Source: Mayamaea pseudoterrestris (Eukaryota; Bacillariophyta; Bacillariophyceae; Sellaphorales; Sellaphoraceae). From it: a DNA stretch of 64,000 bases. The stretch spans positions 186,001 through 250,000 of the forward strand of contig BROI01000017.1 in assembly GCA_027923505.1 (NCBI GenBank). Direction: 5' to 3'. The translations under genes were made by a program, and so were the position numbers. Positions 10,590-19,134 of this stretch are shown one piece after another. The notes below the pieces were generated by a model, which did not search any database, was not told the origin of the DNA, and saw only the letters and a program-made list of their open reading frames with translations. Position 1 is the stretch's first letter. Each line of letters begins with the position of its first letter.

Positions 10590-11158
10590 ATGGATACGTG
10601 GGTGCTTGGACAGATCAGTTTTTGGTTCACGGTTAAGGAAGTGAGTACAGCGCCGAATGGCCTCATTATTAGCGAGTTGCGGTTCCTGGTTCTCGTTTCA
10701 TTTCTTTCTAACAATCGTCTCTCGCTTGTAATCTTCTTCCAGATCAAGCCAGCGCAGGTAGTCGACAAAGTCATTGAAATATGGCTCGATCTGGTGACGC
10801 CAGGTCGTGGAGCGGGTGAGCGAAACTGGTACGCCGTTCGTCAAAGATTTTGCGTTCCTCTATTCGCTCTATTGTATCAATCTCATGCATTACTACTTGA
10901 ATTTTACCATACTGCATCAGGTTCCACCGTGCATACCGTACGGTAGAGCAAAGCACGACGCGAGCCTCGCGCGAGCTCGACATTCGACGAGAGTTGCGTG
11001 ACTGGGACAGTAGCTATCCGGAAATTCATCATGAGCTCATTGTTCGATGGATCGTTGGAGCCTTGGTGAGCATTACAGTCACAAGCGTCTACAATAGCAT
11101 CAAGCGAACCATGATGGGTGGCGGAGGCTATCGACGGGATCCCTACAATCGATTCTAA
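10590..11158 (+). CDS. Small C-terminally anchored membrane protein, three exons
   Basis: Exons 10590..10640, 10743..10815 and 10947..11158, with GT-AG introns of 102 and 131 nt. Phases are 0 and 1 and give one 111-aa frame. The protein starts MDTWVLGQISFWFTVKEIKP, continues with an amphipathic helix (VVDKVIEIWLDLV) and a charged segment (ASRELDIRRELRDWD), then has one membrane segment (IVRWIVGALVSITVTSVY) and a short Gly/Arg-rich tail (MMGGGGYRRDPYNRF). I do not recognise the family. Tail-anchored topology is inferred from the hydrophobic segment near the end. Support comes from three mutually consistent splice sites; an unspliced second intron would give a shorter, unconvincing frame. Confidence 0.6.
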
Positions 11159-11585
11159 AGTGGTGGGCGGTGGACGACGAGCTTCTGCGACTTACGGGAA
11201 GACCTTGAACGAGCCCAGCTTTTTGAAATAAATAAGGATTCATTGACTGTTATGATGATATAATATTGAGATACATCATGGCTTGCTGTATGCTAAAGCT
11301 ATTGTCAGCGGCTTAACGGCGTCTCGGGTCTCGGAGGTCTAACAGGTGCAAGTCTAATTCAAACATCCTCCCTTCATTATTTTTCGATGGAACCATAGAA
11401 TATAACTATTAATGCATTCAGCTGTACTTCAAATGAGTAGCTAATGCACCGGATGGTGTTTAGGCTACAACTAATTGTAATATGCATGACGGCGACAATA
11501 TACGCCGCCCCGTGCTCCACGAAACTGCTCGACCCCACCAAAGTCTCCTCCATCCTCCAAGATGATATAATCTCCAGCAATTCAC
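11159..11585. other. Intergenic, convergent 3' ends
   Basis: Lies between the stop of the small membrane protein gene and the stop of SUMO. AT-rich, with only short open frames. It probably contains the two 3' UTRs. Confidence 0.4.
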
Positions 11586-12121
11586 CTAATTGCGTCCTCC
11601 AGTCTGCTCCAACAAGCAATCAATTTGGTCTTGGTCTTCCAACTCGAGCATCTTGGGCGTCTGGTCTGGCTCAATGCGCTCGCCATCCAACAAGAATCGA
11701 AGCGAGCTGGCTTGGACGCCGCGACGCGAGGCATACGTCTCGAAAATCTTCTTCATCTTGGTAGTCTTCTTGACCTTGAAGAACGTCTCCTCTCCCGTCT
11801 AACAATTGATAAAAAAATAGAATAAAATGACGGGCGATGGAAGGGTGAGTTACGAGTTACTTCACTACACAGACTAACAATTAACCAGCAGCTTTCGTTT
11901 CACGCAACGCAGGTCCAGGGACGCTTTTTATAATATAAATCAATTATGACGCCAGATGGTACAAGCTGCAACGAATTGCAAGAGTAGCTTTTCGATTTTC
12001 GCAAACCGACGCTTTTCCGCGCACCCCACGCTCTCTGCCATCCGCTCCTTTATTTTCTCACCTGGTCCTTGACGCGAATCGTGATCTGCTCCGGATCGGC
12101 TGCCTTTTCTTCTTCCGACAT
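11586..12121 (-). CDS. SUMO: SUMO, small ubiquitin-like modifier
   Basis: Two exons: 12121..12062 (20 codons, MSEEEKAADPEQITIRVKDQ) and 11798..11586 (TGEETFFKVKKTTKMKKIFE onward), phase 0, across a 263-nt GT-AG intron. The 90-aa product has every SUMO landmark: a short acidic tail, the beta-grasp core (ITIRVKDQ, FFKVKKTTKM, LRFLLDGERI), the LELEDQDQIDCLLEQTGG end and two residues (RN) after the Gly-Gly. SUMO proteases must remove these two residues before conjugation to lysines of nuclear proteins. Neither exon is long enough to stand out as an open frame, so the gene is easily missed. Head-to-tail with PheRS beta, 353 bp away. Confidence 0.95.
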
Positions 12122-12474
12122 AATAAATGTGTTTTTAGTTATAGTAAGCAAGGGCGATAGTGGCAATAAAGAAGGATGATCTTCTCTCAGTTAAAGCGAA
12201 TGATGCAGCGTGGGGCGACAGCGCAAGCATCAATGCACGAAGGCGCGCCCTTCACGTGGAGTTCGAAAGACTCAAATGTCGTAGTGCGACACGTCTGCCC
12301 AGCGTCCGTTTGTGTCATTGCTAGTCGTATGTACAGTACTTGGGTAGCTTGTCCAAGAAGCACCAGCACTTCGTTGAAACAGCGCGAGCTTTAGCTCTCG
12401 CGAGAGTCAAGCTATTAGGATAGAGCAATACGACATGTATACGTGTGATGCTTCTAAGAAATCAATTATGCCGT
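12122..12474. other. SUMO 5' region, no gene seen
   Basis: Between the SUMO start and the stop of the next minus-strand gene. It should hold the SUMO promoter and the PheRS beta 3' UTR. No coding sequence is supported and no clear promoter motif was found. Confidence 0.4.
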
Positions 12475-14382
12475 CTACATGAGTGACTCCAAATCCAATT
12501 CAACACATGAGCTTGGATATTGTATATCAAAGTTCGACAAAACGTTTGGGTGAATGATACCAAACGTTCCAATCGAGCGGCGCCCTTGATGAGGCGTGCT
12601 GAGCAATATACTGGCGGCGCGGCCTGGGAAAAAAGTGCCGGCAGATGGATCTGACTCCTCCAGCGGAGCTATTGTGTATGTCCAACCTTCGCGGCTGACG
12701 CGATACTTTTCCTCGTCCGACTTGGCAGAGTTGGCAATGTATTCGGCTTCTGGTGCTACCTCGGATAGAGTCATGATACGGTCGACGAGACCATGAATGA
12801 CTTCAAATCCCGACGTTGGACCAGCGTAGACGGCGCATAAGCGTCTTGCATTCTTCGTTCCAACAATGGTTTCTGTCACGACATGCTTGTCATCCACATA
12901 AACGACATCACTGATTTCAAACAACTTGAAACCGCTCGTGAAACTCGCAGACTTGTTGTGTTGCAGCGTCTTGAGCAAGCCCGTCAGAAGCGTCGTTCGC
13001 ACAATCTGGTACTCTATATTGGCCGGATTGAGCAACGATACGGCAGCCGTCACGGGACGCCCGAGCGCCGTAAAGTTCTCGTGAATGCTGCACAGACCGT
13101 GCGTCAAGACTTCCGTGTATCCAGCGCGGGCAATTTCATCGCGCAGCAAGTCCGCAAACTGATTCAATGGAAGCTCGGCGCCAACGGTACATGTAGAAGG
13201 CACCTTCTTTTGAATATTATTGTAGCCGTAAGCAATACCAATGTCTTCTGCAATGTCGACTGCATGTAAGATATCGCTTCGAGTCGGAGGGACTTGTACG
13301 TCCAATATAGTGTCATTCTCCAACAGGACGGCGGGTCCGAGCTGCACCTTGTTGCACAACTCCTTAATTTCTTGCGCGCTAAGCTGGATCCCAATGAGTG
13401 AGTTGCAAAAGTCCACTCTTGCGCGCTCCCGCCGCGTAAAGAGCTTGGGCGTCGTGTAGCTGTCCACAATGCTGTTAAGCGCATCAACATAGTTGACCAC
13501 CACTGGCTCAACCGAAAACGGCTTGGAACAGTACTCGGAAAACATGCACACCACTGTATCGAGGACAATGTTGGCCTTGGTCAAGTCTGTGGCAGTGCAC
13601 TCGATAAAGACATTCTTCGTGTCGAGTGTAATTTTGCTCTTGCTTCCATTGATAATGGGCGGCAAACTCAAAACAGTCTCTTGACTATCCAAAATGACAG
13701 GGTAAAGAGGCGAATCCTGAATAATGGACGTATATGGCTTCAAATGTTTGGCCGTCGGGTCTGTATTGTAGAACCCGAGCAGCTCCTTGGCGTTAAACGA
13801 CCGATCGTTTGGCGTCAGCGGTACAAACTCAATGTCACTCGGCACCCGCGCGTCATAGACGAAGGGCCGCTGTATGCTATCCAAATCATGCGTTCCAATG
13901 GCAACCAACGTCCGCTGCCGACAAAGGTTGCGGTGCAGTTGATCCTGCAGGTCAATGAACGACGCGTATCGATGCTCGTCAAACGCCAAGTCGCGCAGAA
14001 TCGCGCAAACGACAAAGGGACGTATCTGATCGACATTGCCCTTTTGCACCGTCATGGTTGTCATTGACTCTGGCTCAAGAAGCTTGTACTCCGGCGCCTC
14101 CATGTCTCCCAAAAAGATGCGCAAGGCTCGACTCAATCCTTCGACGCAAAGCAAATCGTAGCGATTCGCCGGTACATCAATTTTGTAGACAACCTTGTCC
14201 GAATAGGCGGCAAGTTGTTTTTCAGTCAAGTTTGCTTGTCCTTTCAGCACCTCGTGACGTTCACTAGTGATTTCATCAAGCTCGATTCCAAACTCGAAGC
14301 ATAGTTCGTCAAAGGCTTCGTCACTATAGGTTCGACCAAGGTGCGTGTAGAGCAGGTCGCGTTCAATGGCGACCGTCGGCAT
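12475..14382 (-). CDS. FARSB: Phenylalanine-tRNA ligase beta subunit, cytosolic
   Basis: 635 aa from the ATG at 14382 (MPTVAIERDLLYTHLGRTYS). The frame is open further upstream, but eukaryotic beta subunits begin at this MPTV-type sequence. The alpha2/beta2 enzyme charges tRNA-Phe. Visible features are the B1-like N-terminal segment, the B3/B4 tRNA-binding core (FVVCAILRDLAFD, GTHDLDSI, LLGFYNTDP), the B5 domain (KELCNKVQLGP, VQVPPTRSDILHAVDIAEDI with YGYNNI), and the inactive synthetase-like C-terminus (LTHGLCSIHENF, IVRTTLLTGLL, SIGTFGIIHPNVLSNFDIQY). Length fits the archaeal/eukaryotic cytosolic form, not the bacterial form of about 800 aa. No targeting peptide. Confidence 0.95.
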   Translation of the reverse strand: MPTVAIERDLLYTHLGRTYSDEAFDELCFEFGIELDEITSERHEVLKGQANLTEKQLAAYSDKVVYKIDVPANRYDLLCVEGLSRALRIFLGDMEAPEYKLLEPESMTTMTVQKGNVDQIRPFVVCAILRDLAFDEHRYASFIDLQDQLHRNLCRQRTLVAIGTHDLDSIQRPFVYDARVPSDIEFVPLTPNDRSFNAKELLGFYNTDPTAKHLKPYTSIIQDSPLYPVILDSQETVLSLPPIINGSKSKITLDTKNVFIECTATDLTKANIVLDTVVCMFSEYCSKPFSVEPVVVNYVDALNSIVDSYTTPKLFTRRERARVDFCNSLIGIQLSAQEIKELCNKVQLGPAVLLENDTILDVQVPPTRSDILHAVDIAEDIGIAYGYNNIQKKVPSTCTVGAELPLNQFADLLRDEIARAGYTEVLTHGLCSIHENFTALGRPVTAAVSLLNPANIEYQIVRTTLLTGLLKTLQHNKSASFTSGFKLFEISDVVYVDDKHVVTETIVGTKNARRLCAVYAGPTSGFEVIHGLVDRIMTLSEVAPEAEYIANSAKSDEEKYRVSREGWTYTIAPLEESDPSAGTFFPGRAASILLSTPHQGRRSIGTFGIIHPNVLSNFDIQYPSSCVELDLESLM

Positions 14383-14762
14383 TTTGCAATGAGCTGATAC
14401 TAGAAGAAGATAATCGGCTTTGCTATCAAGCACTGAACAATCGAGTCGATTTTGTCCTTGCTTCCGTGGGTTGACCGTGTGACAAGGAGATGAGGCCGGC
14501 CGATGGAAGGAGCTTCAACTTGCATGAATGAGCGGCTCTTGGCTGCACGACTGGTGACCATTGATTCAGTGACGGTAAGACAAATTTTTTACCGCTACGA
14601 CGCGATCGACCCGCGCCGTCGCGCGCAACCATGAATGCCAACGCTGCCCCAATTTCGACTCTGCACCTTTGAAACAGACGATCATCCTGCAATCAACCAA
14701 GTGTGCATCAAGGCATCACAGCGCGACTGTTCTGTCGAATAGAAGTCGTCTATATCGAGTCC
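14383..14762. promoter_or_regulatory. Divergent 5' region of PheRS beta and the CaaX protein
   Basis: Head-to-head intergenic stretch that must contain both promoters. No clear core element or extra gene was seen. Confidence 0.35.
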
Positions 14763-15508
14763 ATGACGTTGACACCGCCCAAGCTCGAGTTTGTGGAAGC
14801 CTCCGAGGTGAGTCGATGAAGAAACGTGTGACGATTCTACTCTTCTCGCAATCAATGATCGTTTCCAGTGATGTGTTCTACATGAGATTACAGAATACAC
14901 AATGTTGATCTAATTTAACGTAATCAATGCAACTGCTGAGGAAACATATTGTTTGCAAGAGAGTGAATGCGAGGCAGCGCAACGAGGCAAGCAAGCCAGC
15001 TTGTTGTCCATGATGACATCTTTTTGGATCAAGGTCCAAACACAAATCACGTGGATGAGGACGCTTTCTTGTTATCCGCTAGATAGTATCTGAGACGATT
15101 CGGTTATACTGCCGTTGCTCCGCTTGATAATCCGCGAGATGATCTTGTTCGCACGACAGTTTATGTCTCTCACATTCATTCTTTACATTCAAAATATAAA
15201 CATATCAGACATCACTCACTGTACAGTTTCCTCCGCCGCCGGCAAGCGTCAAGGTATTACTGCAATGGAAGGAACATGCATGTCCTTCCTGGGAGCAAGG
15301 AGGTAGCATGAACGTATCTCTTGCGACGGCCCAAGAAAAGCTTGTTGTGACGGCCGACTCACTCGAACCTGGCAAGTCGTACCAACTGCGACTAGTCTAC
15401 ACCAAGGCTGGTACGGATGCTGCTGTGGAAGGACCAGAGGTTGTCCTGGATACAGAGCAAGTGGGGTGTACGCCAAAGGCAGACAAGGGATGCTGTGTCT
15501 TGCAATGA
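14763..15508 (+). CDS. Small fibronectin-III-like protein ending in a CaaX box
   Basis: Two exons: 14763..14807 (15 codons, MTLTPPKLEFVEASE, donor GAG|gtgagt) and 15227..15508 (acceptor tgtacag|TTT), phase 0, intron 419 nt. The product is 108 aa. The core resembles one fibronectin type III domain: PPPPASVKVLLQWKE at the start and SLEPGKSYQLRLVYTKAG, where the Leu-x-Pro-Gly-x-x-Tyr turn is typical, near residues 70-90. The last four residues are CVLQ after another Cys, a likely farnesylation signal, so a membrane-tethered adaptor is plausible. I do not know the family. The intron is the longest in the window, so an extra exon inside it cannot be excluded. Confidence 0.6.
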
Positions 15509-15772
15509 ATGCCAAAGGCTTTTTGGGGTTTTCGTTCACACTTTATTATTTAAACATGCATCAGTCTATACTCTTAATCTGGAAGGTAGTTCTCGTACTT
15601 CCATACACTATAATCGAACATCGGATGTCCATACCGTACAAGTCCTCGATATACTGTACTCGTACCGGTAGATGGAGAACCAGTCAGACACGCTGAGGTG
15701 AGTCGAGCGAGGTGAGCGACAGACTTCGAATCCACGGAATTCCCTTCGCCAGCCCAAGTTGCGTTGATCATT

Positions 15773-17779
15773 ATGAACCCACCATCTTCACAGCTGACTG
15801 ACGAGGCTCTCTTGTCCGCAATGGCTGATAGTCACGGAGATGTTTCGCGGCAGCATGTGGAAGCGAATGCGACTATAGCTTCGCCGTCGGCAGCAGGTCG
15901 CTCGCCCAGGACCTCTACCATGGATCAGACTTTTGCCGGAATTATGCCATCCACTATCACCGATACTGTTGCCAATGAAACTGTTGATCAAGAAGACCAG
16001 CTCTCGCTTCCCGATGACTTTATGCCAACATCTGTTTCCGATCGGACCGACTTGACGTCCAACATTAAGCCACGATTTTGGCGATCGCATTCATTGTCGG
16101 GTACCAAGCCTTCCAAAGAATTCGCTTCGACGACAAAACCAAACATGTTTCGATACACGACGACTCAGCAGACGGGTCTTTTTCGTGGAAAGGCTGCGCA
16201 TCTTGATCACAAGGTGATTGGTCTTGGCCAGTATGGGTTGAATGCAGCAATGCAGGATGAGCGTCAGCAACACTTGGACGAGTTTTCGCAATCATCCTTT
16301 CCCATGAAGAGCAATAAGCAGACATATCGGTCTGTCGAGGAAATGGAGGAGGAAGCCAGAGTTGGAGCTGCCAGTAATCCCTGGTACTTGCTCATCTTTG
16401 GTAACCTTGCGGCCTTCAAAATCCTATTCTTTTACCTCATTACGCTCGAGACGATTCTGGCATGCCTTTTGACCACTGGCTTTACCTGCTACTGGTACTT
16501 TGCGAATTTGAACAAACCTAACTGGTATGGTGGCGGCCTCGACTTTATACTACTGGCATTTACTGTATCAACGTCGATTGCAACGGCCATCAACATGTCG
16601 TTTACGCGGCGAGAACGGGCGCTGATTGCCATTGGAGACTTTCGATCCTTCTCGCATCACTTGTTCTTGGCTCACTGTCTTTGGGACTGGAACGAGAAAG
16701 GAGGTAGACGAGAAGCTGCAAAGAAGGTAGACTGGGTGGAACACGTTGATGCTGTCATGGCGCAGCTCATTGGCATTGGAGACGAACTGTCACGCTTCTT
16801 GACCTTGCCATCAACGAGCCGCAGTCGCCATCGAATGACTGCGACTGGGAGAAAGGAAGCTAGACGTACCATGGAGGCTGCATATCACTTAATTGAAAGC
16901 ATTGAAACACAGCGCATGACCCGGCTTATCCTGTACAGTGAACGCTTGAAGAAGATTGGTCTTCCTGCAGGAGAAATGAGCCGTATGCGGCAATATGAGC
17001 GCTTCATTTCCGTTTGCGTCGAGCAGCTGCGGCTCATCAAGATGTATCGCACTCCTCAAGCCTTGCGATCATTTGCTCGCATCTTTAGCGTATGTCTTCC
17101 TCCCTTTTATGCCCCAACGTTTGCTCAGGTTGCACGCGAGACGGGTAGTCTTGGTATGGGAATTTGCTTTGGAATCATTGCGTGTCTCTGTCTGACATGT
17201 CTTTTTGAGAGTCTACAAGTTCTCGAAGATCCATTTACAGCGTTCTTGGCTTTGGATGGAATTGATGTCCGCGAGGAGTTTGAAGTCTTGCACTATGCGC
17301 AGCTCGTCAATACGCGGCAAATTGCCTTTCCTGACGCTCCTCCGTTTCCGGCTGGAAGACGTTCGGCTTTGGTTGCCATGGGTGACAAGAAAAATTTGAA
17401 GAAGCTTCATCATTTGGTCGGACTACCGCCAGTGCAGGCACATCATGGAGGCCACAGTCGGAAGCCGAGCGAAATTGTTCTCACCACATCGAACGAGCAG
17501 GACGCACTCGACATGCATGCCGTCGATGCTATATTCGCAGATCATGAAGACTTGGAACTAGGCACTCCACTTATTTCTGGAACAGACGACGATGCCCGGC
17601 TCCGTCGTGACCTAAAGTTTTCAGACGACGAAACAACGGTGCACAGTGGAAATCGCGGCCGCCGTAAAACATCATCGAATGCGAGTGACAGCATGTCTAT
17701 TAGTGGCAGAGGCATTTCGCTAAGTCAGCGATTGACGCGGCGCGTATTGCAAGCTAAGCCGACAGCTTCCGAAGTTTGA
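15773..17779 (+). CDS. Bestrophin-like multi-pass membrane protein
   Basis: 668 aa from the ATG at 15773. About 190 polar residues precede the first membrane segment (WYLLIFGNLAAFKILFFYLI), followed by ILACLLTTGFTCYWYF and DFILLAFTVSTSIATAINMSF. A charged helical middle (residues about 290-430) leads to a second hydrophobic block (SLGMGICFGIIACLCLTCLF) and then LEDPFTAFLALDGIDVREEF. Two membrane blocks around a helical cytosolic part and a closing Glu-Asp-Pro-Phe with acidic residues resemble bestrophin/UPF0187 anion channels, where that motif binds calcium. I treat this as a likeness, not an assignment. The last 130 residues are disordered and Ser/Arg-rich. The gene ends 70 bp from the convergent UNC-50 gene. 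Confidence 0.6.
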   Translation: MNPPSSQLTDEALLSAMADSHGDVSRQHVEANATIASPSAAGRSPRTSTMDQTFAGIMPSTITDTVANETVDQEDQLSLPDDFMPTSVSDRTDLTSNIKPRFWRSHSLSGTKPSKEFASTTKPNMFRYTTTQQTGLFRGKAAHLDHKVIGLGQYGLNAAMQDERQQHLDEFSQSSFPMKSNKQTYRSVEEMEEEARVGAASNPWYLLIFGNLAAFKILFFYLITLETILACLLTTGFTCYWYFANLNKPNWYGGGLDFILLAFTVSTSIATAINMSFTRRERALIAIGDFRSFSHHLFLAHCLWDWNEKGGRREAAKKVDWVEHVDAVMAQLIGIGDELSRFLTLPSTSRSRHRMTATGRKEARRTMEAAYHLIESIETQRMTRLILYSERLKKIGLPAGEMSRMRQYERFISVCVEQLRLIKMYRTPQALRSFARIFSVCLPPFYAPTFAQVARETGSLGMGICFGIIACLCLTCLFESLQVLEDPFTAFLALDGIDVREEFEVLHYAQLVNTRQIAFPDAPPFPAGRRSALVAMGDKKNLKKLHHLVGLPPVQAHHGGHSRKPSEIVLTTSNEQDALDMHAVDAIFADHEDLELGTPLISGTDDDARLRRDLKFSDDETTVHSGNRGRRKTSSNASDSMSISGRGISLSQRLTRRVLQAKPTASEV

Positions 17780-17849
17780 TAAGGCTCTTCGCCGAGAAGG
17801 CAATATGTAAATGATGCATTGTTATAATTCTGTACGTTAACTATCGGAA

Positions 17850-18876
17850 TTACATGAAATAAAATCGTGCCATGACTCGAGCAGCATTCCATCCAAGTCC
17901 AAACGGATATCCAACAATCATGCCGATGTAGAGAAGGATAAAGGCAGCAATCGGAAACAGAAACACTTCAGTATTCTGCAAAAAAGGCAGACTCCTGTAG
18001 CCGAGATGGGTAATGTACCAGTACCAACTGAGAGCGACAGCGTAAAGCGTATTCGCGACGATCAATGCAGTGAGACCTTCGTCCAATACAATAGGGAGCA
18101 TGAAGAATTGGAGGACGTCTGTATATAAAAAGATAAAGAAACCGTTTCGTCAGAACGGCCGCATCGTTTATTCAACAAATGCAACCAATATAACACTCAC
18201 ATAGCACCATGAACACTGGAAAGAAGCTGTTGCAGTGAATGTCGAACGAATACATCCATTCCACCGTTTGCTTGACGTGAGTGGAGGACTGATGCACGAC
18301 CAGATTTCGATTAGCAACTTCTCGACAAAGCGTCGCAAGTACCCATCCCAAGCCCAAGTAATTCAAGACCGTGTACAGAAAGAAAGAAAGGAATCCCGCA
18401 AACGTCGTCCGAAAGGCAACCGAGTAAGCAATAGCGGCAATGCCCAAGAACAAAACTTGTAGGGCACCAAAGGCCGGGTCGTCACGAGCCCAATGGTTCT
18501 TTGTTTGCTTGCGATAGTACGACGTCTTGTACACGGATTGCGGCCGCGTTCCAAGCAGCTGCTTCATTTGATCCATGGCGCTTTGAACATCCATTTGCTT
18601 CAAGTCCGAAAGGCGATGCAAATATTGCATGGGAGGTATCGCAGATGATGAGCGAGGAGCCAGCTGGTGAGCGCCGGAACTGGAGACGAGTGCTTCGCCT
18701 CCAGTTGGAACAGAAAGTCGCATTTTAGATCTATCGTTCATATGCTTGCAGTCAAACAAGACGGAGAGGCCGGACAGGTGATTGCCGAGTGAGCAAGACA
18801 GGTTATCTGATGAAAAATGTTTTGCCGGCCATGGTGGTTTCGTCGGTGTGCTCGAACGCGTCGCAGTGGTTCTCAT
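17850..18876 (-). CDS. UNC50: UNC-50 family protein
   Basis: Two exons: 18876..18201 and 18118..17850, over an 82-nt GT-AG intron (CTAT|gtgagt, atatacag|ACG). Phase 1 joins MVLYVLQFFMLPIVLDEG in frame. The product is about 314 aa. UNC-50 is a conserved Golgi and inner nuclear membrane protein needed for delivery of some receptors. Diagnostic stretches are SYYRKQTKNHWARDDPAF, the following membrane segments, VEWMYSFDIHCNSFFPV, and the C-terminal HLGYRSLPFLQNTEVFLFPI with GYPFGLGWN. The N-terminal 100 residues are longer than usual; later ATGs (for example the one encoding MNDRSKMRLS) may be the true start. Confidence 0.92.
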
Positions 18877-19134
18877 CTAGCTACTCACGACGGACCTGAA
18901 GGAAGGTTTGAATGTACCGGCAAATTCATTAGCTCAACGCAACACCACATAGCATTCATGGTCCGCAACGACTCTTCGCAACAGAATAGAATCATTAGCT
19001 GCCGGATAAGCTCTTAAATGTTTCACTCCAACACGAACTTATGTGGATGGAGGGCAAGTCTATTAAACTCTTATATGAAAGCTAGGTAGAACGCATTCTA
19101 AACGGTTCATTATTGAAAGCATCGGAACAATGTT

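Noticed and set aside
10816-10946. Read-through of the second intron of the small membrane protein gene
   Set aside because: The read-through frame has no recognisable features, while splicing restores a clean membrane segment and C-terminus.
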